Shown: positions 46,312 through 54,034 of the stretch, one piece after another
How positions within the stretch are numbered: position 1 is the stretch's first letter
Layout: each line of letters begins with the position of its first letter
Assembly: GCF_019042735.1 (NCBI RefSeq)
Contig: NZ_JAHQCR010000070.1
Coordinates: 52,814-116,813, forward strand
Length of the DNA stretch: 64,000 bases
Reading direction: 5' to 3'
Origin: Evansella alkalicola
Lineage (GTDB): Bacteria; Bacillota; Bacilli; Bacillales; Salisediminibacteriaceae
Notes under the pieces: model-generated
What the model saw: the letters and a program-made list of their open reading frames with translations, nothing else
Told to the model about the DNA's origin: nothing
Databases searched by the model: none
Program-made: the position numbers and the translations under genes

Positions 46312-46914
46312 ATGCTAAGACAACCTTTGGAGAATGAAAAAGTAACGATAAGCCGCGTCCATTCCACAGTCACCTATCCAGCAAAGTTTATCTTCATAGC
46401 TGCCATGAACCCATGTCCTTGTGGATACCTCGGTTCCACTACGCAATATTGTACCTGCTCTGAAAAACAAATAAATAGTTATAAAAATAGAGTTTCAGGA
46501 CCAATACTAGATCGAATTGATATCCTACTAACCTTAAAATCTGTAAACCTCAAAGGTCATCATTTCCACGGGATTGAATCATCTGATGCTATAAAAAAAC
46601 GTGTGCAAGCTGCGAGGCTAATACAATATAAACGGTATGGGAGGGAGGTATGTAATGGAAGTGTGCCATTTGAACAACTAATAACGCTCTTTCCATTAAC
46701 CAGCGAGCAGCAACACCTCTTACAAAGGGTCTGTATTCAAGAAGGATTAAGTAATCGGGTCCAAATAAAGATTATTAGATTAGCAAGAACAATTGCAGAC
46801 TTAAATGGTAGTGGGATGATCAGCAATGAGGCATTAGTAGAAGCTTTATCTTTGAGAAAGATAACTCTTAATACGAGCAATTGTCTAACTGGAGAACACA
46901 ATGCTTCCTATTAA
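46312..46914 (+). pseudogene. comM: ComM/YifB Mg-chelatase-like ATPase, 3' part only
   Basis: The last ~200 residues of ComM: MLRQPLENEKVTISRVHSTVTYPAKFIFIAAMNPCPCGY, DRIDILLTLKSVNL with a sensor/arginine-finger region, and the C-terminal VQIKIIRLARTIADLNG. Intact ComM is about 500 residues with an N-terminal Lon-like domain and Walker A and B, all missing here. ComM is a branch-migration helicase used in natural transformation. The cut lies exactly at the conserved boundary sequence, so an inserted element interrupts it. The 5' part is expected upstream of the window. Confidence 0.93.
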
Positions 46915-46947
46915 ATAATTAGTCTTTGAAAAAAAGAGGTGATCTCT

Positions 46948-47724
46948 ATGCCACGTGAAGCGAGAAAGAAGAGTAAGACCCTGATCTATCATATTATGTG
47001 GAGAGGCGCAAATGGTCAGGAGATATTTCATGATGATGAAGACCGAATGGTATTTTTAGATAATGTCATGAAATACAAAAGGCGTATTGGTCTTAAAGTG
47101 TATGCATGGTGTTTAATGAGTAACCACGTCCACCTGTTGATGAAGGAGGGGGAGGAAAGTATATCCATTACAATGAAAAGGATTGGGGTATGCTTCGTTT
47201 CCCATTATAACTGGAAATACCGAACTCGCGGCCACTTATTTCAAGATAGATTTAGAAGTGAGAATGTGGAAACAGATCAATATATGCGTACCGTTGTGCG
47301 ATACATTCATCAAAATCCAGTGAAAGCAAAAATAGTAGACGATGTACAGCAATGGAAGTGGAGTAGCTGTAACGGTTATTACGGAAAAAAGATTTATCCA
47401 TTGAAGTTACTTGACCAAGACTTTGTATTAGGAATGTTCTCCGATGATCGCCCTTTAGCAATGGAATTATTCAAAGATTTTAATGAACGAAGTAATCATG
47501 ATGAGTGCCTTGATGACCATCACTATGTACGAAGGTTATCAGATGAAGAAGTGAGAATAGAAATAAAAAGGATCCTTGGAACGATGGAAATAGCACATGT
47601 AAAAACATTATCAAAAGTTCATAGAACACCGATATTAAGAAAAATTAAGAAGATAGACGGAATCTCCCAAAAACAAGCCGCAAGAATATTAGGTATATCA
47701 GTGAATCTAGTATATAAAGCATAA
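46948..47724 (+). CDS. REP-associated tyrosine transposase (RAYT)
   Basis: 258-residue single-strand transposase of the IS200-like Y1 class. HUH motif SNHVHLLM (His60, His62) and the catalytic Tyr region VVRYIHQNPVKA (Tyr119) are present, with GHLFQDRFRS between. A C-terminal ~130-residue extension ends in a helix-turn-helix (ISQKQAARILGISVNLVYKA). ATG 46948 follows GAGGTG. A palindromic GGGACAGTCCC repeat begins 11 bases after the stop, and seven more copies lie in the next 15 kb, as expected for a RAYT and its REP sequences. Confidence 0.9.
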   Translation: MPREARKKSKTLIYHIMWRGANGQEIFHDDEDRMVFLDNVMKYKRRIGLKVYAWCLMSNHVHLLMKEGEESISITMKRIGVCFVSHYNWKYRTRGHLFQDRFRSENVETDQYMRTVVRYIHQNPVKAKIVDDVQQWKWSSCNGYYGKKIYPLKLLDQDFVLGMFSDDRPLAMELFKDFNERSNHDECLDDHHYVRRLSDEEVRIEIKRILGTMEIAHVKTLSKVHRTPILRKIKKIDGISQKQAARILGISVNLVYKA

Positions 47725-47734
47725 ATTCAACAGA

Positions 47735-47761
47735 AGTCAAGAGGGACAGTCCCTTTTTGCC
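47735..47761 (+). repeat. REP-like palindrome copy 1
   Basis: AGTCAAGAGGGACAGTCCCT then TTTTGCC. AGGGAC-A-GTCCCT is a perfect palindrome with a single central base. Directly downstream of the RAYT gene. Confidence 0.8.
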
Positions 47762-47865
47762 GGTGGAATCCTTTTTTGTTCAAATATGAGTATCAAAGGA
47801 ATCTATTAAGTTAATAATATTGATGAAATTATCTAAACGAAGTCCTGTTCTAGGAGGCTATTAAA

Positions 47866-48847
47866 ATGTACAATGTATCCAATGATAAGGCGACCAAAAT
47901 AAGTGTTACGACTTTTTCGGAACTAGATTACAAAGAAAACGATATTGAAGAATTGTTAAGAAAGAACATCGATATGATATGCGATGAAGAAGAATCAATG
48001 TTAATTGTCGGGAAAGCAAGTTAGAAACGCTCAGCATGGAATTAGTGATCTTACCGCTGTCGACAACAAAGGAAATCTTGTTTTAGTTGAGATTAAAAGA
48101 GATCGTAAAGATATTGAGGGGCGAAAAGAAGCCTTTGAATTTCAAGCGATTCGCTATGCAGCCAGCTATGCAACGATTGAAGATCCAGAGGACTTAGTGA
48201 ACAAAATCTACGCTCCATACATTGAAAAGTATCGTAATGAATTTGAAGATGGATCTTTAACTAGCGCTGAACTTGGAGCTCGCAAGTTAACTGAATTTTT
48301 ACAGGAAAATGGTGCTGAGAGTAACTTTAATGTGAGTCAAAAAATTATACTGGTAGCTTCTGATTATGATGAACAGACCCTATCGGCGGTTGCATGGTTG
48401 AATAGTAACAATGTCGATATTAGCTGCTTTAAAATGATCCCATATAAAATCAAGGATGAAGTGTACATAAACATTGAAAAAGTTTTGCCCTTAAGTACAT
48501 ATAAAGATTACTACGTTAATTTCTTAGATAGTCCAATAAAAAGTAGTGTACAGAAAAAAGGCTTTACTCGGAGAGCACTCCCTAAAATTGGTGAGATGCT
48601 TGTATGGGGTGTAATAAAGGATGGTGACACAATTGTTGCCAAAGGACGTGATGATGAAGGAACGCTATTGGCTAATGGAAATGTAGAAGTGAATGGTGAA
48701 GAAATCTCCATGCAAAAATGGTTGAAGGAGCTATTTGGCTGGTCTAGTATACAAACCTATGTGTTTGCTGTTCACAAGGAAACCGGGAAGACCCTTTCTC
48801 AGATACGTGAGGAGTATATGGAGAAAGAGCAGGAAGAGGGTATTTAA
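47866..48847 (+). pseudogene. NucS/DUF91-like nuclease gene, frameshifted
   Basis: Start ATG 47866 behind AGGAGG. The first frame reads to ...EEESMLIVGKAS and stops; removing one G from GGG at 48010-48012 joins it to the second frame as ...MLIVGKQVRNAQHGISDLTAVDNKGNLVLVEIKRDRKD. That is the conserved PD-(D/E)XK-type core of these proteins (D...E-I-K). The rest runs to 48847 and ends with a small RNA/DNA-binding-like domain (GTLLANGNVEVNGEEISMQKWLKELFGW). Probably a broken cytosolic nuclease; a sequencing error in the G-run is the alternative. Confidence 0.75.
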
Positions 48848-48962
48848 GCTTTATCAAAATAATCTTATAGGTTATTTCATTATTAAAGAATGGTGAAAAA
48901 TAATTGCTTCCATTTTATAGATGTTAGATACTTTTATTTGAAAATGCATAGATAGTTGCTGA

Positions 48963-48991
48963 TTGAAGTATATATGTACATAGAGTATAAT
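48963..48991 (+). promoter_or_regulatory. Promoter of TIGR04255/HEPN operon
   Basis: TTGAAG (48963-48968), 17 bases, TATAAT (48986-48991), 40 bases before the first start codon. Confidence 0.7.
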
Positions 48992-49030
48992 TGTATATAA
49001 TTATAAGGAAAAAATAAGGAGTTATGTTAA

Positions 49031-49759
49031 ATGGATAGAAAATTCTACAAGAACCCTCCAGTAAGAGAGGTTATTTGTGAATTAAGGTTTAATCGTGTAG
49101 GGAGTTGGGATGCAACTATACCTGGATTAATGTATGAAAGGCTAAAAAGTGACTTTCCAAAAAAAGAACAAGTAAACAGTATAGAAGCTGAGATTGGCCC
49201 TGGACCAGATGGTTTTCAGCATAATGTTAAATTGTCAGAATCTTTACAGATTAAAACTGAAAATGAGGAAGCTTCCATTAACATAAGTCCATACCGTCTC
49301 ATAATATCCCATGTGAATCCATATACTTCTTGGGAAAACTTCTTAAAATTAATTGATAAATCTTTTTCAGTATATGCCGAAATAAACTGCCCTGAAGACA
49401 TAGAGAGAATTGGTTTAAGATACACTAACGAAATCGATTTACAAAGAACAAAATTTGAATTAGATGATTATTTTAACTTTTATCCGCATTTAGGGGGAAG
49501 TTTAAATCGAGATTATGGATCTTTTATCACGGGAGTACAATTACCTTTTGATGAAGGGAAAAATAATCTTAAGTTACAATTAACAAATAAAAACCAGTTA
49601 TTAATTTTAGATCTAGATTATTTCGTAACAGACTCAAAATATATATCAATTGAAGAAATATATCCTTGGCTTGATGTAGCTCATTCTCGAATTATCGAAA
49701 CATTTGAAGGGTGTATTACTGATAAGTTAAGGGATTTCTTTGGGGAGGAGAATAGATAA
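49031..49759 (+). CDS. TIGR04255 family protein
   Basis: 242-residue protein beginning MDRKFYKNPPVREVICELRFN, the typical start of TIGR04255 proteins, with IERIGLRYTNEID and a C-terminal WLDVAHSRIIETFEGCITDKLRDFFGE. The family is of unknown function and often accompanies short partner genes in accessory regions. AAGGAG precedes ATG 49031, and the stop overlaps the next start (TAATG). First gene of a three-gene operon. Confidence 0.8.
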   Translation: MDRKFYKNPPVREVICELRFNRVGSWDATIPGLMYERLKSDFPKKEQVNSIEAEIGPGPDGFQHNVKLSESLQIKTENEEASINISPYRLIISHVNPYTSWENFLKLIDKSFSVYAEINCPEDIERIGLRYTNEIDLQRTKFELDDYFNFYPHLGGSLNRDYGSFITGVQLPFDEGKNNLKLQLTNKNQLLILDLDYFVTDSKYISIEEIYPWLDVAHSRIIETFEGCITDKLRDFFGEENR

Positions 49760-50220
49760 TGGGTTTTTCAGTTTCTTCGGGTTGGGAAGATAACGGTGCA
49801 TTTTCTCATATATCTAATGCAATTACATCTTTAAGAGAAGTCTTTACCTTTAAACCATCAGGTTCTGACTTCAATGTATTTTCTTGGGAAAATTCTGATC
49901 CATCACAAATAGCAATAAAACTTATAGATCAATTATTTTTTATTGATAGCTACTATGAGACAATTACTTTCCTTAAATCTAACCATCATCTATTATCTAT
50001 AATTTTAAGTGCTTATCTGGAGATCCAAAAGCGCTTTGAAGGTTCTTTTTCCTTAAAACTAGAACTTGATTCAGAAGAAGATATGCTTTATTTATTAATT
50101 ATTAGTAATAATGATTCTGATACTGCATATAAAAACCTTGACACTCTTGATCAAGAATGGTGGATTCATAATGTTAATAAATCCAAAGGGAAAATGAATA
50201 TAGATTTGGAGTTAGAATAG
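49759..50220 (+). CDS. Hypothetical middle gene of TIGR04255/HEPN operon
   Basis: 153-residue acidic protein I do not recognise. It is coupled to the gene before through a one-base overlap (TAATG) and ends one base before the gene after. The sequence has an alternating hydrophobic pattern (HHLLSIILSAYLEIQKRFEGSFSLKLELDSEEDMLYLLIISN), suggesting an alpha/beta fold. No catalytic motif. Confidence 0.65.
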   Translation: MGFSVSSGWEDNGAFSHISNAITSLREVFTFKPSGSDFNVFSWENSDPSQIAIKLIDQLFFIDSYYETITFLKSNHHLLSIILSAYLEIQKRFEGSFSLKLELDSEEDMLYLLIISNNDSDTAYKNLDTLDQEWWIHNVNKSKGKMNIDLELE

Positions 50221-50221
50221 A

Positions 50222-50569
50222 ATGTTTGATTGGAGTAATAATTTAAAGGTAGCAAAAGAGTTAACTGAAAAGGAGGAAGAAGAATATCATCGGACAGCAA
50301 TAAGTAGAGCGTATTACTCAGCCTTTGGTAATGCAAGGAAATATCTTGATGATAACTCTTTTCCTTATGATAATAATGATGGAAGCCTTCATAAGAAAGT
50401 GTGGACTTCTTATTCTTTTATTTCTAATGAAATATATATTAATGGAGACCGTTTAAGGAAACAAAGAGTCGATGCAGATTATAAGCAAAAGCTTAATAAC
50501 TTTAAAAACAAGTCAAAACGAGCAATTGATTTAGCAGATTTAGTTAATCAAAAAGTAAAAGAATTGTAA
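50222..50569 (+). CDS. HEPN-like domain protein
   Basis: 115 residues: WSNNLKVAKELTEKEEEEYHRTAISRAYYSAFGNARKYLDD, then a second helical pair ending RAIDLADLVNQKV. The RTAISRAYYSAF helix is the hallmark of small HEPN proteins that pair with partner proteins. The R-x4-6-H ribonuclease motif is not evident, so it may be a non-catalytic or adaptor HEPN. Last gene of the operon before a terminator. Confidence 0.72.
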   Translation: MFDWSNNLKVAKELTEKEEEEYHRTAISRAYYSAFGNARKYLDDNSFPYDNNDGSLHKKVWTSYSFISNEIYINGDRLRKQRVDADYKQKLNNFKNKSKRAIDLADLVNQKVKEL

Positions 50570-50606
50570 TAAACCCTTACCGAATATGGTATAGGGTTTA
50601 TTTTAT
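50568..50606 (+). terminator. Terminator of TIGR04255/HEPN operon
   Basis: AATAAACCCT (50568-50577) pairs with AGGGTTTATT (50593-50602), followed by TTAT. Confidence 0.7.
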
Positions 50607-50689
50607 ATTCTTTAAAATAGATTGTTATATTTGCTATTTAAAATACATCTGCCAAGCATAGTGTTCAAGACTGCAAAAATATCATTATA

Positions 50690-50786
50690 TAAAGATAAAA
50701 AAGAAGAAACAGATACAATATATAGCAACTTGAAACAGGTAAAAATCAATATATAAATTTTTTATCTATCTCGACTCTTGGGTTTA
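50690..50786 (+). repeat. Degenerate element boundary, possible copy 3
   Basis: A small stem ACTTG/CAGGT, then AATATATAAATTTTTTATCTAT followed by a diverged end (CTCGACTCTTGGG). It resembles the upstream part of the conserved boundary but has lost the last dozen bases of identity. It too abuts a cut recombinase sequence. Confidence 0.4.
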
Positions 50787-51045
50787 TTTCGAGAAGAGAA
50801 TATTCACACAAAAGATTCCGATAGTGAATTAATGATTACCATTTTCGGAAGCATCGCTCAAGAGGAGAGGAGTCAAAGGGGACAGTCCCTGTTTGTCTCT
50901 ATTTCCGAAAAAGCATAGTGCTACCATTAATCGAAGATAGGAAAGCTGCAGAAGAAATTGTTGCCGGAACGTCAAAGAAAGCATAAATATTATATATGAA
51001 GGAACCCACTGAGTATGCTAATGCAGCTGCTTGGTGGTTTTTTTG
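50787..51045 (+). pseudogene. Relic of a fused serine recombinase with internal deletion
   Basis: 50787-50870 encodes GLFREENIHTKDSDSELMITIFGSIAQEE, matching unit two of the operon B double recombinase near residues 718-745. After a REP-like palindrome (50871-50898), 50915-51000 matches the extreme C terminus (RQRKHKYYM), and the ACCCACTGAGTA terminator copy follows. About 450 residues are missing between the two pieces. Confidence 0.82.
50871..50898 (+). repeat. REP-like palindrome copy 2, at deletion junction
   Basis: AGTCAAAGGGGACAGTCCCT then GTTTGTCT. It stands precisely where the recombinase relic jumps from its middle to its end. Confidence 0.8.
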
Positions 51046-51293
51046 TTTGGTTAAAGGGTTATGTTTTTAGACAAAATTAAAAGAGGACCAGACGCATCCA
51101 GTCCCCTTAAGTGTAAGCCGAAGCTATACACCGCTATTAGTTATATATTATGATACTACAGTTTGTCCTATTCGTAAAGTACAGGCCTAAATATAATCCA
51201 TTAAACTGTTTACTTTCTTTCTAAAATCAGACCCCATTATTGAGGTGTGAACTGGGATTGGTACCGTACTTCTCAGTTGTTCTGATTCAGCCT

Positions 51294-51590
51294 GTAAACG
51301 CAGGGACGGTTCTTGCGTTTACAAAGGACCGAAGGTTCGTTTAATAGTTACCCAATCAAGCTATTTAAACCATCATCTCTTATCCCTTATTTTGAAATAA
51401 ATCATATTCTAATCGATTCCTATCTATGTAAATAGATCACTACTTTAAAAATACTTTTCGCATTACGTTATATACATTATAAGTAAAAGTAATTTAATAA
51501 CAAATAGGACCCCCCCCCCCCTGCAGTCTAGAAGATCGCTAGACTGCAGGGGCTGGAAGTAAATTCTTCTGTTATAGTGTCGCTTCTAAT
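51294..51590 (+). repeat. Composite two-hairpin repeat, copy A
   Basis: 5' block: GTAAACGCA...TGCGTTTAC stem (51294-51322) then GGACCGAAGGTTCG (51327-51340). A variable AT-rich middle of ~175 bases follows. 3' block: a long stem CCCCTGCAGTCTAG/CTAGACTGCAGGGG (51517-51552) preceded by a C-run, then TTCTGTTATAG. Same plan at 55087, 60861 and 62662, with a partial copy at ~58511. Confidence 0.8.
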
Positions 51591-51700
51591 ACAGATTACT
51601 GATTTGAAACCGAGGGGAGAATGAAACGTTCAACCCATAAAAGGAGCCTTCCCCCCTAACACTTCGTAAGAGAATTTGGCTTTGTTTTAACAAAAAAGAA

Positions 51701-51728
51701 AGTCAAGAGGGCCAGTCCCTGTTTGACC
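51701..51728 (+). repeat. REP-like palindrome copy 3
   Basis: AGTCAAGAGGGCCAGTCCCT then GTTTGACC; one palindrome base changed. Confidence 0.75.
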
Positions 51729-51846
51729 TATCTAACAGTCATAGTCTTAATAAGCGTCTAGGTTTTAGGTGCTACTTGGTGAGTTTTGTAATGTACATAT
51801 ATGGTAAAATCAGTTAATAGGGATTTGCGAGAGGAGAGTAGTTGAA

Positions 51847-53223
51847 ATGGGTAAAAAGAAAAACAAAAGTAAAAAGAGAACGAGGAAGCAGAATAAAAAA
51901 CAAATTAAGGACAATTATAGTTTCAAAGAAATGGACATGACTTTTAAAGGTGCACATGATTTTCAACAATTATATTTATTAGCTAAAGAGTTTGGGCTTA
52001 AGGAGCCGAAGTTTGAAGAAGCATTTCAAAAATTTGAAGAGTCTTACAATCAATATAAGGTACTGAAAATAATACCGGACAGATTTAATCATTTCTTTGC
52101 AAAAAAGGGATGGATTGCATTTGAGAATTTAAACTTCCCGTTAATGGAAAAGTGCGTCAAGCTTGCTGAACAAGGAAATCCTATTGAAGCAGAGGATGCT
52201 TTAATCAAATACTTCACTAATAGGAAGCAAGTAAATTTCCTGGCTAATAGACTTATGGCCCTAAAAGAATTTCAGCCAAGGAGAACCTTGATGTTAAACG
52301 CATTAGAAGATCACTTTAGCGGGAGATACCATGCAAGTGTTCCATTATTTTTGATGATGATTGATGGGTTCGTGAATGATTTTGAACATATCGGTTTCTT
52401 TGCAGAAAATGTTGAACTTACAGTATGGGACACAATTGCAGCACATGATAGTGGTTTAGGTGCTATTACTAAAATATTTGGTGAAAGTCGCAAGAAAACT
52501 ACAGATGAGGAAGTTAACTTACCATATAGGAATGGAATTTTACATGGTAGAGATTTAGGCTATGCCAATGTAAAAGTTTCCTCAAAGGCGCTTTCTACAT
52601 TACTTGCATTAAGAGACTGGGCAGATGCGATTAAGGCTGGTAAAAAAGGTATCGATAAAGAATTCGTCCCACCATCTTTTGAAGAGACAATGACACAGGT
52701 TGCAAGTTTCTTAGAACAATATCAGGAAACCCAAAAGCAGAAAGAGCATATGAACAATTGGGTGAAAAGAGAATTAACGGTTGGGGAGGATCTGTCTGAA
52801 AAGGGAGAGGTTAGTGATTATAGCGAGAACACACCTGAACGGGCATTAATTGAATTTCATTATTACTTAGTAGAGAAGAACTATGGCAAAATGGCTAAGA
52901 AGGTTTCGAAACATATTACAAAAGATAAGACAGTAGGAAAGTTAGCAGGCGAACTTCGTGAAATCTTTATAGGTAAGAAATTGGTAGATTTTAAATTAGT
53001 AAACGTTTATGATAACGCACCTGCAATTAGTGAAATTGAAATGTTACTAGAATTTGAAAGAGAAGAAGAGCATACAACTTATGAAATAATACATAAGTTT
53101 AGATTATCCTATGAAGATGAAAATGGTGAAACTGTTGCTCGTGGTTATAAAGAGGCAGAATGGAGAATTATGATCCGTCCTATTCAGGAATTAGAATATT
53201 TACATATAAGGAAGGGTACTTAA
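51847..53223 (+). CDS. HEPN-type protein with R-N-x3-H motif
   Basis: 458 residues. A Lys/Arg-rich N terminus (KKKNKSKKRTRKQNKKQIK) comes first, then a helical region, then a HEPN-like core with LPYRNGILHGRDLGYANVKVSSKALSTLLALRDWA. Arg228 and His233 form the R-x4-H RNase motif of catalytic HEPN proteins. Residues ~320-458 (ERALIEFHYYLVEKNYGKMAKKV...EAEWRIMIRP) look like an NTF2-like domain. It could be an abortive-infection RNase. An extended -10 TGGTAAAAT lies at 51802-51810. Single gene, no antitoxin beside it. Confidence 0.6.
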   Translation: MGKKKNKSKKRTRKQNKKQIKDNYSFKEMDMTFKGAHDFQQLYLLAKEFGLKEPKFEEAFQKFEESYNQYKVLKIIPDRFNHFFAKKGWIAFENLNFPLMEKCVKLAEQGNPIEAEDALIKYFTNRKQVNFLANRLMALKEFQPRRTLMLNALEDHFSGRYHASVPLFLMMIDGFVNDFEHIGFFAENVELTVWDTIAAHDSGLGAITKIFGESRKKTTDEEVNLPYRNGILHGRDLGYANVKVSSKALSTLLALRDWADAIKAGKKGIDKEFVPPSFEETMTQVASFLEQYQETQKQKEHMNNWVKRELTVGEDLSEKGEVSDYSENTPERALIEFHYYLVEKNYGKMAKKVSKHITKDKTVGKLAGELREIFIGKKLVDFKLVNVYDNAPAISEIEMLLEFEREEEHTTYEIIHKFRLSYEDENGETVARGYKEAEWRIMIRPIQELEYLHIRKGT

Positions 53224-53429
53224 AAAGTAGAATAATTAGTTGGAAATGGGGTTTGATGATTAGAGAAAAAGCATTAAGAAACATATTTATTATTGCATTT
53301 TATAGAGAAGAAAAACAATTAATCAGGCTCAGCTTCAATCTTGGAGGTGGGTCATTTTTTTTTTTTTTTAGGGGAGTCATTTAACTCAGAGCAGAAAGAG
53401 TGCTGAAAAGTGAAAGGAGGAAGAATAGC

Positions 53430-53505
53430 TGCTCTGTATAATAGTAGAAACTCGGATTCTCTTAATAATATATTTTAAAATTTTTATTTATTCGTCTTCA
53501 CGGCG
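53430..53505 (+). repeat. Conserved element right boundary, copy 4
   Basis: Shares ATAATAGTAGAAACTCGG and TTCT with copy 1 (53439-53460), then TATTTTAAAATTTTTAT and the terminal block with two C-to-T changes, ending TTATTCGTCTTCACGGCG at 53505. Next comes a comM-like scrap. Confidence 0.75.
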
Positions 53506-53538
53506 TCCTTGTTAAGACAACCATTAGAAAATGAAAGG
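53506..53538 (+). pseudogene. comM: comM scrap after boundary copy 4
   Basis: TCC TTG TTA AGA CAA CCA TTA GAA AAT GAA reads SLLRQPLENE, the same ComM segment at which the 46312 fragment begins (MLRQPLENE), but with different codons, so it is not a recent copy. The homology stops after about 30 bases. Confidence 0.7.
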
Positions 53539-54034
53539 TGCTTGCCCCTAACAGCTTGTAAGGGGATTTTGCTTTGTATTCAAAAAATAGTAAGTAATTA
53601 ATGTGTCTACCTCCGAGGTATGAACCCGGCCGGATTTTGTGTTTAAGTAATGCTGATGGGTCTGAATGAGAAAGGTGAACTGCATGGGGAGATCCTACAG
53701 ACTTAAAAGAGATAATTGATCTGATTGCATAAAGTCAAAAGTGACAGTCCCTGTTTGCGTAAAAAATAAAAGGTTTTCGAGAACTAACCAAAGTTTGCAG
53801 CAATTTTTAAGTGTAAAGTTTGTATTGTTGAATCTTGTCTAAAAAGAGTTAAAAAAGGCAGGGATATTTGTTAAAATGTCGTATTTAAGTCTTTATACCA
53901 TTAATCTGTAATATATATGGCAAAAAACTAATGGTTGAAAGAGTATGTTTTAATAATCAATTGCTACAACAAGTAAATGAAAATGCGCTATAGAAGTATG
54001 TTTTGGCATTTATATAAAGTAGGGTGGGGGAGTA
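53539..54034 (+). other. Non-coding stretch with a REP copy
   Basis: No credible gene on either strand. It holds a REP-like palindrome (53733-53759: AGTCAAAAGTGACAGTCCCT then GTTTGCG) and broken sequence that I cannot assign. Probably decayed mobile DNA. Confidence 0.5.

Noticed and set aside
46312..46914. comM fragment as a complete short gene
   Set aside because: It begins in mid-domain without a ribosome site; intact ComM needs the missing Lon-like domain and Walker motifs.
51510..51520. Run of about twelve C as a phase-variable tract
   Set aside because: It lies in a repeat outside any gene and forms the foot of a hairpin; it could also be an assembly artefact.
53160..53384. Open frame overlapping the end of the HEPN gene
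   Set aside because: No ribosome site, half inside another gene, ends in a poly-T run.
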